Shown piece by piece: positions 1 to 9,400 of a stretch of DNA of 64,000 nucleotides. Each line of letters starts with the position of its first letter. The first letter of the stretch is position 1. The notes below the pieces were generated by a model. That model worked only from the letters and a program-made list of their open reading frames with translations, was not told the origin of the DNA and made no database searches. Source of the stretch: Paenibacillus marchantiae. Lineage in GTDB: Bacteria > Bacillota > Bacilli > Paenibacillales > Paenibacillaceae. Where the stretch lies: the NCBI RefSeq assembly GCF_028771845.1, contig NZ_CP118270.1, forward strand, positions 434,001-498,000. Reading direction: 5' to 3'. Both the position numbers and the translations under genes were made by a program.

Positions 1-620
1 GACAACGTACTCGATTGAACCGACCCATCCTTGTCTGTCAGGGCTATATTTTTCCCGCCCTCTTTGGAAGTGATGGTCAGTTTCCCGCTGATTTCATCGA
101 AGCTTGCGGTGACTGTCGGGATCTTAGAATTAATGCTTGCAACAACAGTTGACAAAGAATCCTCTTGATTAAGCTCTAGCGATGTATTATTAATATGAAG
201 TTCATACTTTGACGGAGTAGTCCCCCCTGCAATTTGTCCAAGAGTCGTGGTTAGGGTTGCAGTCACGCCGCCAAATGTAAGTCCGTTTTGACTTTGCATA
301 TTTGCTTTTTTGGCAAGCTTTTCTACTTCAACATTCATCTTCACAGGACTGGCATCTGCGTTCGCCTCCGCTCTTACCGCTGTCGTATTTCCGCTAACCG
401 TCGATTTTTGGGTGTTGGTAGCTGCAGACAAGTTCATCTGTTGCAATTTATTCGTCAACTGAACAATCTTGCTATTGATCTCTCTATAGCTGTCTCTTGT
501 CCAATCTAGAACCTGTTTCTGTTGATTCAACTTATCGAGCGGGGCTCTCTTCACTGTCATAAGTGACTTGACCATGCTATCAATATCCATACCGGAAAAA
601 CCATTTATTCTTGTTACCAT
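1..620 (-). CDS. fliD: Flagellar hook-associated protein 2 (filament cap), 3' end outside window
   Basis: This is the N-terminal 206 or so codons of FliD, the cap that promotes flagellin polymerisation at the filament tip. The start ATG at 620 has an AGGAGGT ribosome site 8 bases upstream. The N-terminus reads MVTRINGFSGMDIDSMVKSLM, the usual FliD D0 start, followed by a coiled-coil-like stretch. The gene runs off the left edge, so its length cannot be judged. It lies 13 bases downstream of flaG, matching the Bacillus order hag-flaG-fliD, and probably shares the sigma-D-like promoter at 1053-1078. Confidence 0.93.
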   Translation of the reverse strand, partial: MVTRINGFSGMDIDSMVKSLMTVKRAPLDKLNQQKQVLDWTRDSYREINSKIVQLTNKLQQMNLSAATNTQKSTVSGNTTAVRAEANADASPVKMNVEVEKLAKKANMQSQNGLTFGGVTATLTTTLGQIAGGTTPSKYELHINNTSLELNQEDSLSTVVASINSKIPTVTASFDEISGKLTITSKEGGKNIALTDKDGSVQSSTL

Positions 621-633
621 TTATGTCGACCTC

Positions 634-1020
634 CTATACCTTTTGATCAATAACAATTCCGGCAATCTCCATCATCTTTGCTACCAGATCCAACGTTTTT
701 TCAGGCGGAATTTCCCGAATCAGTTCCCCTGTTTCTTTATTGAGCACTTTCACTAAAATTTGATGCGTTTTCTCGTGAACACTCATTTCCAAAGTCGTTG
801 TAGGTCCTTGAAGGGCCTTGATCGCTTTATCAATAGCTTTAATGAGATGTTCGTCGCCTGGCGGTATATTCATGCCTTGGCGTTCAAGTTTGGATAAATC
901 CGTTCCGTTCCTAACCGTTTGCAAAAGAATGTCCTGACTGCCACGAGACTCACTTTGTGCGCCACTTGTGACCGCAGAGCTTCCGGTCACATTGGTAGAA
1001 AATGAAAACTGTAGATTCAT
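634..1020 (-). CDS. flaG: FlaG family flagellar protein
   Basis: A 128-residue protein with a variable Ser/Thr-rich N-terminus and the conserved FlaG C-terminal half (about residues 75-125). The C-terminal motif includes VKVLNKETGELIREIPPE followed by a short hydrophobic helix. FlaG proteins are linked to filament length; the mechanism is not settled. In Bacillus the same gene (yvyC) sits between hag and fliD. Here it is separated from hag by the glycan cassette at 1115-9894. Confidence 0.88.
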   Translation of the reverse strand: MNLQFSFSTNVTGSSAVTSGAQSESRGSQDILLQTVRNGTDLSKLERQGMNIPPGDEHLIKAIDKAIKALQGPTTTLEMSVHEKTHQILVKVLNKETGELIREIPPEKTLDLVAKMMEIAGIVIDQKV

Positions 1021-1052
1021 CGTTCATCCCCCGATGGAATTATTTATTATAT

Positions 1053-1078
1053 TTATCGGTTAGTAAGGTGTAAGTTTG
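1053..1078 (-). promoter_or_regulatory. Sigma-D-like promoter for flaG-fliD
   Basis: On the minus strand CAAA is followed after 14 bases by ACCGATAA, close to the sigma-D consensus TAAA-N15-GCCGATAA. It lies 33 bases before the flaG start. The -10 core CCGATAA is intact; the -35 has one mismatch and the spacer is one base short. Confidence 0.5.
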
Positions 1079-1114
1079 AAGAGATTTAATACTAGTTATA
1101 AAAAGTTGGTATCC

Positions 1115-1750
1115 TTAAACTTTTTTTGCTACAAACGCATGGTAATGAGTATTACTCCAAGGATTCAATCGGGGCGGATATATATCTACTACCGAAGAAC
1201 TGAAACCTGCTTGTTCAAGTAAGACTTGATCTCTATCAATATGCCTATATAGAACATGGTACCAATCATTAATTTGTTCTGAAAATTTATCAATAATAAC
1301 ATCTTCAAAAATTCCACAAGCATGTTTTACAATTAAAACGCCATCCATCTTTAGCATTGAATTGCAATTATTGTATATTTTTTCAACTTCATCATTATTG
1401 AAATAATTTAACACCCCGAATAGTAAAATAGCATCGTACTTATTATCATCTTGAAAATCTGCCAGATGAGCTACAACTTTTTCAACCTTCGGTGAATTAG
1501 TACAGGACGACAAAAATTCTTTTTGATTATCCACGGCCTTAATATATGAAACTTTCGATTCTAAAATATTTGTTATCCTTCCAGGTCCACAGCCCAAATC
1601 CAAAATTTTCGAGTCAGTATTTACATATTTCTCTATAAGGTTAATATCAAAATTTATAGTATCATCTTTCTTATAGTGTGTCGCTAACTCAGGATCAGAA
1701 ATTTTCGCTCTTCTTTTAAAAAAACTATCTACCTTATTTTTATCTAGCAA
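1115..1750 (-). CDS. Class I SAM-dependent methyltransferase (glycan cassette)
   Basis: A 211-residue protein with SAM-binding motif I ILDLGCGPGRIT near residues 50-61 and a second acidic motif near VKAVDNQ. The substrate is unknown. It overlaps the upstream nucleotidyltransferase gene by 11 bases, so the two are translationally coupled. It is the last gene of the cassette before flaG. Given the neighbours (LicD, LicC-like, PLP enzyme), N- or O-methylation of a flagellar glycan substituent is an inference, not a demonstrated role. Confidence 0.8.
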   Translation of the reverse strand: MLDKNKVDSFFKRRAKISDPELATHYKKDDTINFDINLIEKYVNTDSKILDLGCGPGRITNILESKVSYIKAVDNQKEFLSSCTNSPKVEKVVAHLADFQDDNKYDAILLFGVLNYFNNDEVEKIYNNCNSMLKMDGVLIVKHACGIFEDVIIDKFSEQINDWYHVLYRHIDRDQVLLEQAGFSSSVVDIYPPRLNPWSNTHYHAFVAKKV

Positions 1751-2435
1751 TTTGCATGCTCCCCTTTAAATTCAGATTAATTTCTTTTTCAATTAAATAA
1801 GTTCGAACCCATTTAAGCGCAGCATCATAATCCTGTGGAGTATCTATTTCCTGGCATCTAATAGAAACAGCCTTCATTGGGTTAAACTTCTCTATAATTT
1901 GATAGACATGCCCTTTACCCGACTCTAATTTCGCAGCATCAATCTGAACTAGCCCTGACCATTCATAGTTTCCTTTAGTCCTTGAAAAACTAGTTATAAA
2001 TTCTTCAGACTTGTCTTGAATAATATTAACAAGTACTGGGTCCTCTGTATTAATATCACAGTACCCAATACACTCATTTCTAGACTCTAGGAACAACTGG
2101 AAGTCTTCTGGATGCACCAACAGATCTCCATCAAGCGAAATGACTAAACCTTTCGCATGCTTAGCTCCCAAAGATAAACTAGCCCCAGTTCCAGTCGTTA
2201 GATAGTCATGATTAAAAACAAAAGTTACATCCTTCCTTACGGTCAACACATGCTCAATAACCTGATCAGCTTGAAAACCAACAACTACTCGAACATCCTC
2301 AATGTTCTTTAACATTTCCAATTGCCAGGAGATAAGAGGCTTTCCCTCTAATTCAATCAATGCTTTAGTGATACCTAACCCTAATCTTGAACCTACTCCC
2401 GCACAGTTTATAACAACTGTCTTAGAAATCGACAT
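1740..2435 (-). CDS. NTP-transferase domain protein (sugar-phosphate or alcohol-phosphate nucleotidyltransferase)
   Basis: A 231-residue single-domain nucleotidyltransferase. The N-terminus NCAGVGSRLG fits the GxGxR nucleotide-binding loop, followed by K at ITKALIELEGKPLI and the metal-site motif SLDGDLLV near residue 103. Such enzymes activate a phosphorylated precursor with CTP or another NTP. The 3' end of the HAD phosphatase gene overlaps its start by 28 bases, so the two probably act in one short pathway. The precise substrate cannot be read from sequence. Confidence 0.78.
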   Translation of the reverse strand: MSISKTVVINCAGVGSRLGLGITKALIELEGKPLISWQLEMLKNIEDVRVVVGFQADQVIEHVLTVRKDVTFVFNHDYLTTGTGASLSLGAKHAKGLVISLDGDLLVHPEDFQLFLESRNECIGYCDINTEDPVLVNIIQDKSEEFITSFSRTKGNYEWSGLVQIDAAKLESGKGHVYQIIEKFNPMKAVSIRCQEIDTPQDYDAALKWVRTYLIEKEINLNLKGSMQIAR

Positions 2436-3007
2436 AATTGATCCTCCTGATATATTGCATGAGTAGCATATGCCAAAACTGATTTTGCTGGAGCGTGCAC
2501 CCCCCCATAAGCTAAACCAATAGTTGCTTCTCTTATCATTTCAGCATCGTTGTTCCCTTCACCCACAGCAACAAATTCACCTGGTATCTTCTTTGCTACT
2601 TGCCTCTTTTCAAGCACTTCCAACACTCTGACAATTTTCCCTTTTTCTACCTCAGCTCTCGAAGTAAAACTTTTGACTCCTAGCTGCTGACAAAGGGGCC
2701 CCACCCAAACATCCAAATTACCTGTTACGATATTACATTGTTCCTTGTTCTCATTGATAAACTCAACAATTTTCTTGTTCAAAGGGGCACTCAGTACTAT
2801 ATCCTGAACTACTTTAACTGGAATTGATTTTAACAAGTCAACTCTTTTAAGAAAGCTTTCATGAAAAGGAATGAGTCCCTTTATAGTATCTTCTGTTAAT
2901 TTTTTTATCTCTTCGTACAATCCTAACTCTTTGGATATAATAGGAAGTAATTCTTTTTTTGTAATTGTTCCATCCAAATCAAATAAAAATGTCCACTCTT
3001 TCTCCAC
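2408..3007 (-). CDS. HAD-family phosphatase (phosphoserine-phosphatase-like)
   Basis: A 199-residue HAD hydrolase with motif I FDLDGT (residues 9-14), a Ser/Thr motif around IVTGN, and motif IV VGEGNNDAE. It resembles subclass IB phosphatases such as SerB. The start is GTG at 3007, seven bases after AAGGAGG. It overlaps the next gene, a nucleotidyltransferase. A role in dephosphorylating an amino-alcohol or sugar phosphate before or after activation is plausible from context. Confidence 0.78.
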   Translation of the reverse strand: MEKEWTFLFDLDGTITKKELLPIISKELGLYEEIKKLTEDTIKGLIPFHESFLKRVDLLKSIPVKVVQDIVLSAPLNKKIVEFINENKEQCNIVTGNLDVWVGPLCQQLGVKSFTSRAEVEKGKIVRVLEVLEKRQVAKKIPGEFVAVGEGNNDAEMIREATIGLAYGGVHAPAKSVLAYATHAIYQEDQLCRFLRQLL

Positions 3008-3043
3008 TTCACTGCCTCCTTAGACGGAAGTAACATTATTTCT

Positions 3044-3799
3044 TTAAACCCTTCGTAAAACGAAAATCCATTGTTTTGTTTCCTTCTGAGCTTTTATATC
3101 TCGGAAAAAGAATTCCTCATTCACTTCCATTTTGAATCCATTTTCAAGAAAAACGTCAAACAATTCAAAATACTCTTTTTCTGTTCTATAAATTGCACTA
3201 TAATCACTTTTAAGGCTCTCTGAATAAAATTTATTAAGTGTAAGACGTTCATTAATTGCAATAGGTTCAGACAAATAAATGATACTTTCTTGTTCTAACC
3301 TTTCACTTAAATCTGTTAAAACGTACTTTACATCCTCATCATTCATGTACATTAACACGCCCCCAGATATAACAAAACGGTTAAATTTCTGTTTAAGAGG
3401 CAATTCGATCTGACCGTTCGCTATCTCTTGCATAGAAGAATGAAGGAAAAATGTGGATTCTTTTTTTTGAATGTCATCCCTTTTTTTAATTATCTCAATT
3501 AGTTCTTTAACATAATCTACTCCCACGTAAGCTTTGGCAAAAGGAGTAATATACTTAGTTATTCGCCCTGTACCACAACCGGCTTCAAGCACAACACTAT
3601 TGGTATCTAGCTTCAAGAGAGGTAGCCTTTGTTCCACTTCAAAATTAGTCCATTCTTCTATCTTGGATTTATCTCGATCACCAACTAAAACGACTGGTGC
3701 ATCTACATCAATCGAAACTTTATTAAATGCTCTCTTTTTATAAAATTCGTGGAGACTTTGGTAATCTATCCTTACATTGTCATTGTATACTCTACTCAT
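3044..3799 (-). CDS. Class I SAM-dependent methyltransferase (glycan cassette)
   Basis: A 251-residue protein with motif I VVLEAGCGTGRIT near residue 70 and a second acidic loop VGVDYVKE. A GGGGGGATAGAAC ribosome site precedes the ATG. It is not closely similar to the other methyltransferase at 1115-1750, so the cassette carries two independent methylation steps. The substrate is unknown; it is transcribed between LicD and the HAD phosphatase. Confidence 0.8.
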   Translation of the reverse strand: MSRVYNDNVRIDYQSLHEFYKKRAFNKVSIDVDAPVVLVGDRDKSKIEEWTNFEVEQRLPLLKLDTNSVVLEAGCGTGRITKYITPFAKAYVGVDYVKELIEIIKKRDDIQKKESTFFLHSSMQEIANGQIELPLKQKFNRFVISGGVLMYMNDEDVKYVLTDLSERLEQESIIYLSEPIAINERLTLNKFYSESLKSDYSAIYRTEKEYFELFDVFLENGFKMEVNEEFFFRDIKAQKETKQWIFVLRRV

Positions 3800-3850
3800 G
3801 TTCTATCCCCCCACTATTCATTTAGTAAAATCTCAGTACCATCCTTAAAT

Positions 3851-4648
3851 TTAATATATGACGCAGAACAGTGCCCTTCTCTCTATTTCAGGTGGGATTT
3901 TCATAAAATCACCATAAACTAGTGTTAAAATTTCTGTATAACCTTTAGGAGCAAAAAAGGTTTTTCCTTCAAAATTAACTTCAACTCTCTCTCTATACCA
4001 TTCACTTTTATAAGTCTGCTTAAATGTGTTATGACTGGCTAACAATGAAGTCTCTTTCTCTTTGTCCCATTTAGCAAATTTTTCGAAAAGCATAATTACA
4101 ATGTTTCTTGGTACATACGAAAGTAGCTTGTAAATGAGCTTAAGATATAATTTATTGGCATTCTTTTTCCCTACTTGGGACCAAAGAATTTTCCTACAAA
4201 TCTTGCATACTAAATTTATGATTGTTATTTTAAGTTTACTATTCGAAATATTGTCTAACGGGAGAATATCCAAAAATATACCGTCTTCTTGTTTGATATG
4301 TTCTTGGCCAGCTCGAATGTATGAAGTGTCTTTTAACCTAAGCTTTCCATACACCCAGTTATAAAATATATCTGTTTCTTGCGTCTGCAAAAAAAACCTT
4401 TCTGTATTCAATTCTTTTTTACACAAATCACAAAATTTTTCATAATCATTTCTTAACATCTGAACGTCTATATCATCATCCCATGGAACAAATCCCTTAT
4501 GTCGCACTGCTCCAATTAAAGTCCCGTATGCTAAATAATATTTAATATCATGTTCTTTACATATCCTATCTAGTTCAACAAGCAACAATAGAATATCGCT
4601 CTGCAGATGCTTTAACTGCTCTTCATTCAATTTGATATAGTTTACCAA
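3851..4648 (-). CDS. LicD family phosphotransferase
   Basis: A 265-residue LicD-type protein. The signature YGTLIGAVRHKGFVPWDDDI lies at about residues 41-60, and the paired aspartates are expected at the metal site. LicD proteins transfer phosphocholine or related phospho-alcohols from a CDP carrier onto sugars. The start is uncertain: the frame opens with TTG at 4648 without a good ribosome site, and the preceding gene stops only five bases earlier, so coupling is likely. The LicC-like gene directly upstream is a natural donor of the CDP-activated group. Confidence 0.82.
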   Translation of the reverse strand: MVNYIKLNEEQLKHLQSDILLLLVELDRICKEHDIKYYLAYGTLIGAVRHKGFVPWDDDIDVQMLRNDYEKFCDLCKKELNTERFFLQTQETDIFYNWVYGKLRLKDTSYIRAGQEHIKQEDGIFLDILPLDNISNSKLKITIINLVCKICRKILWSQVGKKNANKLYLKLIYKLLSYVPRNIVIMLFEKFAKWDKEKETSLLASHNTFKQTYKSEWYRERVEVNFEGKTFFAPKGYTEILTLVYGDFMKIPPEIERRALFCVIY

Positions 4649-4653
4649 CGAGT

Positions 4654-5382
4654 TCAGAGGCCACGACTCCCCTCAACAGACCCATTCTTCAAATCAATAT
4701 GAGCTAAAATCCGTTCATAATCATCAAAGTAATCAATTTCAGCCCAAAAATGTCCAGAAATATCAATTGTATCTATACGCTTTTCCTTTATTAATGAATA
4801 TAGTATATTCTCCCACCATAACTGATGATGTTGATCTCCAATCAACATGTTTAATCTTTCGCTAAAATATTCTAAAAATTTCGATTTAATTTTACCTATA
4901 CCGACATATTCGCAACTACGTTCTTGAATAGGTAATTCCTTTCCATATTTTGTGATTAGTCCGTTTTCTAATTTCAAAAAGTAATCTCCAACAGTAATCC
5001 TTTCAGTATCAACAAGTAGCGCACATTCTTTTTCCGTACTTATAATAAGATCCAGTATGGATTCATTAAAATAAACATCGCCATTCATGATAATTGTGTC
5101 CTCAGTCAATTCAGCACGCGCGAACCATATTGAAGCAATACTGTTTGTAACATCGTAAAAAGGATTGTAGTAATAAGTAACATCCATGCCTTCCAATGCT
5201 TTGTAGATTTCCGACTTGTAATAACCTACACACACTACTGGTTTAATATTTCGTTCGATCAGCATCATAATATTTCTTCTAATCAAAGGAGTACCATCTA
5301 CTGGAAGTACACATTTGGGTATCGCCTCGATCATTCTGGATATTCTTGTGCCCTTTCCAGCTGCTAGTATGATGGCTTTCAT
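4654..5382 (-). CDS. LicC-like CTP:phosphocholine-type nucleotidyltransferase
   Basis: A 242-residue nucleotidyltransferase. The chosen start ATG at 5382 gives MKAIILAAGKGTRI, the classic GxGTR nucleotide loop, with GGTAGGG seven bases upstream; an ATG six codons earlier is less likely. A PKCVLPVDGTPLI substrate loop and IIMNGDVYF metal motif follow. LicC and PntC enzymes make CDP-choline or CDP-aminoethylphosphonate. Together with the adjacent LicD this predicts a CDP-activated phospho-alcohol that is added to a surface glycan. Confidence 0.8.
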   Translation of the reverse strand: MKAIILAAGKGTRISRMIEAIPKCVLPVDGTPLIRRNIMMLIERNIKPVVCVGYYKSEIYKALEGMDVTYYYNPFYDVTNSIASIWFARAELTEDTIIMNGDVYFNESILDLIISTEKECALLVDTERITVGDYFLKLENGLITKYGKELPIQERSCEYVGIGKIKSKFLEYFSERLNMLIGDQHHQLWWENILYSLIKEKRIDTIDISGHFWAEIDYFDDYERILAHIDLKNGSVEGSRGL

Positions 5383-5408
5383 GGCTGTCCCTACCTTCAA
5401 TGATAGAT

Positions 5409-6473
5409 TTAACAGGGTAAAGATTTTTCTATGTTCTCGAACTCATTCCAAAATCTATTCATAGTATCATAGCTTCCAGTTGTAATTCGAATCCACTTAA
5501 TTAAAATGGGATAACTATATATTTTAATTAGAATCCCTCTCTTTTTTAACTCTGTGAATATCACCTTTGGATCATTATTGCTCCTTATTAGAACATAATT
5601 CCCATTATTATAGTAATGTTCATATTCACTCTCTCGTAACTTGGATAACAACCATTCTCTTCCTTCCAATTCAGAAGCTTTCAAGGATTGAATCACATCA
5701 GGATGATCCATTAATTCTTCGGCAAAGCGTATAGCCAGACTATTCACAGGGTAAGTTGAACTAGCGTTAGATAAAAAACGAATTATGTCTGGATTAGATA
5801 TGGCATAACCAATCCTTAATCCTGCAATGGATAACATTTTAGAAAATGTGCGAAACACTACTACATTCTCATATTTACCCACAAGAGATATGAAGGTCTG
5901 ATCATAGAAGTAATGATAAGCTTCATCGATTACCACGATAGCTCTATTTTCTCTCGCTTTTTCTATGATCATTATTACCTCTTCTTCTCTCCAAGGGTCA
6001 CCTATGGGACTATTGGGATTAAGAAGTATGACAACACTTGTGTCTTCATCGATTGAGTTAATGAAATAGTTAGTGTTTAATCTGAAATCCTGCCCGTATT
6101 CGATCGGACAATATTTTAAGCCATACATTTTTGTATAGACTGAGTACATTTCAAATGTAGGTGAAGCGGAGATTACTTTTTTGCCCGGCTCTCCAAATAC
6201 TTCGAACAATAACCTTATAGCATCATCTGAACCATTCGTTAAGGCTATGTTTTCAGCCTTATAATTCAAACTTTCTGCTATCTTTTTTATCAAATCATTT
6301 TTCTCTGGGTACATGGATATCATTTCAGGACTCACACTGCTCATTACTTTATTGAAAAAAGGGCCCGGTAGCCCCTCAGGGTTCTCATTCATATCCAAAC
6401 GAATAAAATCTTTCCGAATGTCTTGATAAGATGTACGATATAGATTTTTCACATTAGGATTCACAAAATACAT
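5409..6473 (-). CDS. PLP-dependent aminotransferase, HisC/CobD-like
   Basis: A 354-residue fold-type I PLP enzyme. Visible elements are LDMNENPEG at the N-terminus, LLNPNSPIG, VIDEAYHYF and the lysine motif RTFSKMLSIAGLRIG. These place it with histidinol-phosphate aminotransferase and CobD, the threonine-phosphate decarboxylase. The start ATG at 6473 follows GGAGAAAAACA; the frame continues upstream but without a better start. No other histidine genes are nearby, so it more likely makes an amino-alcohol phosphate for the LicC/LicD pathway than histidine. It overlaps the upstream gene by 20 bases. Confidence 0.78.
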   Translation of the reverse strand: MYFVNPNVKNLYRTSYQDIRKDFIRLDMNENPEGLPGPFFNKVMSSVSPEMISMYPEKNDLIKKIAESLNYKAENIALTNGSDDAIRLLFEVFGEPGKKVISASPTFEMYSVYTKMYGLKYCPIEYGQDFRLNTNYFINSIDEDTSVVILLNPNSPIGDPWREEEVIMIIEKARENRAIVVIDEAYHYFYDQTFISLVGKYENVVVFRTFSKMLSIAGLRIGYAISNPDIIRFLSNASSTYPVNSLAIRFAEELMDHPDVIQSLKASELEGREWLLSKLRESEYEHYYNNGNYVLIRSNNDPKVIFTELKKRGILIKIYSYPILIKWIRITTGSYDTMNRFWNEFENIEKSLPC

Positions 6474-9400
6474 TGTTTTTCTCCTTCTCCAAAGAAATAA
6501 AATCTCCACTCAACAGATCGAGCTTAATAGATGAATGGATTTTCACCCCACTTGTGCCATCAGAGTTCGTTATACTTCTATTAAAACGGTCGATTCTTTC
6601 TTCTTTTTTGAAGTCTTGATTACTATTAACCATCTCCACAAACTGGGATATCGTATCTCCCTCTCCAGTCAAATAGCATCCTAGATAATCAGCAAAATAG
6701 TACCTATCTGCTCCTAAAACTTCTCTATTCAGTAGCCCCAACACTGGTTTGCTAGTAGCTATATATTGAAGCATAATAGAACTATAATCACTTATTATTG
6801 CATCAGTCAGGTGGATTGCAGGGTATGCATTTGAACTGCTGTCTACAACTATATTCTTAGAGTTATCTATTTTTTGTTTTATTTCTGCATACGACTGTTT
6901 AATATTAGGTCTCATTGTTTTCAAAGTTATTTCAGTAAGTGGATGTGGCCTCCAGATTAAAGAAAATTGAGCATTTTCCAAAAAATAATTGATAGTCTCC
7001 TCGATCTGGCTATACCAAGTTTCTGTTGACAAAAGGTCTGCAATACCGGTATTAAACAAAAAGGTCTTTCGTTCACGTTGAATATCTTTCCAAAGATTCA
7101 GATACGGATCTATGGAATCGTTCTGCCTCAAAGCAGCATCAATCTTTGGAGAGCCTAAATCTAATAATTTCTTCTCATCCACTCCACTATTAACATAAGC
7201 TTGCTTCAATACAGCTGACTGCACTACTATTTTATTCACATAATTACATGCAGCAGGTAGACTGACTTGAGGCTTATCTGAACTTCCAGCTACATAGTAT
7301 GGCACGTACACCAACATATCTGTGTACTTTGAAAGATTCTCAGAGAAGAATCGCCGATCTACCATAGTAAGTGTGTTATATCCGTCGAATGGGTTGTGTA
7401 CATAGATTGCATCTGGCTTTCTTTCTTCAAAATCATAAACTTCGAATGGAGTTGTTACGATATCCGTCGGCAGATCATTGCCTTCATAACAAAATTTTAC
7501 TAACTGTCCTTCAGCATTTTTTTCATAATACGGAATGGGAACGACATAAACTTCGCATTCTGGATCGTTAACTGCTTCTCTATATATACTATCGAACGAA
7601 TCCCACATTGAAGCTTTGTAAGGCATAAAAACAATTTCTAGATTAGCTTCAATAATTTCATTAATACTTTGACTGATTTGGGACGTAGCCAATTTCATTT
7701 CTGATATCTTCTGGTCTACCAATTCTACCTGATGTAGCCTTGGTTTAATGAAAAGAACTTCCATCATTAATTTTTGCAAACTCTCTTGTATTCGCTGGTC
7801 ATTTGTAAAATGATCCGAAACTATATTCAAGCAATAATTACAATTGTCCAACATTTCTTCAGCTTGTTCTTTCTCTGCTAGCTTCACAAAATCCAAACCT
7901 TCGTCTACCGTGAATAATAGATCAATTAAATCTTTCTTTTTACTTCGTCTCATAGAACTAGATTCTTGTTTCATTTTTGAAACATCGTATGCATACGAAC
8001 TAATTGGTTCCAGCTTTTCGTTACGCATCCATAAGCAGAGTGGGAATTTTTTACTTATTATTTGTTTCAATCTTTCTTCCTCTTCTTTTTCAGAAACAAC
8101 AACACTTAACTGATACAACCGCTCGTAGGAGCTATATTCGTCTGATAATTCTAGCAATTTAGCGTAGAACATCTCGGCGTCTTCATAGTATTGAGATCTC
8201 ATACAAAGATCTCCTAGCAACTCGACAACCTCTACATTGCGAGGTTGAAGCTCGAACAACTTCACAAGTAAATCTATGGCTAATTCACTAAACCCGTATT
8301 CAATCAAGTTCTCACAAATTTTTATATTTGTTGCCATACTCCCTTGTAATAGAACCTTGTAAAGCTCTTCAAACTTTTCAAACTCATGCAGACATATTAA
8401 ATTAACCAACAGACTTAAAAGTATTTCTTCTATATCTTTTGTTAGATATAATTTATCTTTAGGATGGTTTAAAGTAATATTTTTAAGACTTCTCAACTCT
8501 TTTTGACTCAAATTCATTCTGGAAGAACCCATCTTAAACAAAGACTCATCCTTTAAAATATAGGACAGCAGTAAGATGTCCAAGCTGTTAGAATCATCAT
8601 ACTCAGAAACATTGGCCCAAATTTCCCCGGCCATCTTATACTCCTTGTTGAACTGATATGCTACAGCTCTAACATTATCTTGGACCGTAACTTGATGTGC
8701 ATCCAAATATCGTTGCAATAAAGGATGGCGCAAATAATACAACGCTTCAAGTACGCTCTCAAATTGCTTCTTATTAGTTATAGGGAATATACGATTGGCC
8801 TCGATATAAATATCATCTAATGGAATCCCCGCTTTATTTACAATCTCAAAATATTTAATAATAAATGCAACGAAATCACTTTTCTGATGTACAGCTTGCA
8901 AAATATGTTCGTATCCCTTAGTTAACTCATTTCGAGATGTATACCATTCTGCGAGTCTAAAATGTGCAATGTATGAACCACTGCCCTCCGAATAAGCAAT
9001 GCCTTGATCTCCAATTTCCAAACAGTTCTTCATACATCGAATAGCGTCTTTGTAGTAATAAATTTCCATGTAAAATACAGCTTGTATGTGGAAAAGATCT
9101 ACTTCTCTTGGATATATCTCAACTGCTTCATTTAATATAACCAATGCTTCCTCATATTTTTTAAGTTCTCCAAGGCTCTGACATAAATAGTTTATTAACT
9201 CAGGAGCAAATGACATCTCTTTGCCCATTGAGTAAGCTTCCTTAAAATATTGAATTGCTTTTTGAGGCTCATCCATCGATAAATATGTCTTTCCCATATT
9301 AAAGAGGTTGTACGCTGATGCATTCTCCTCAACCTCTGCCTTCATTAATAAGAAGTTTCTCTTTGCTTTCTTTCTTTCAGTTAACATCTCCTCCGTATAG

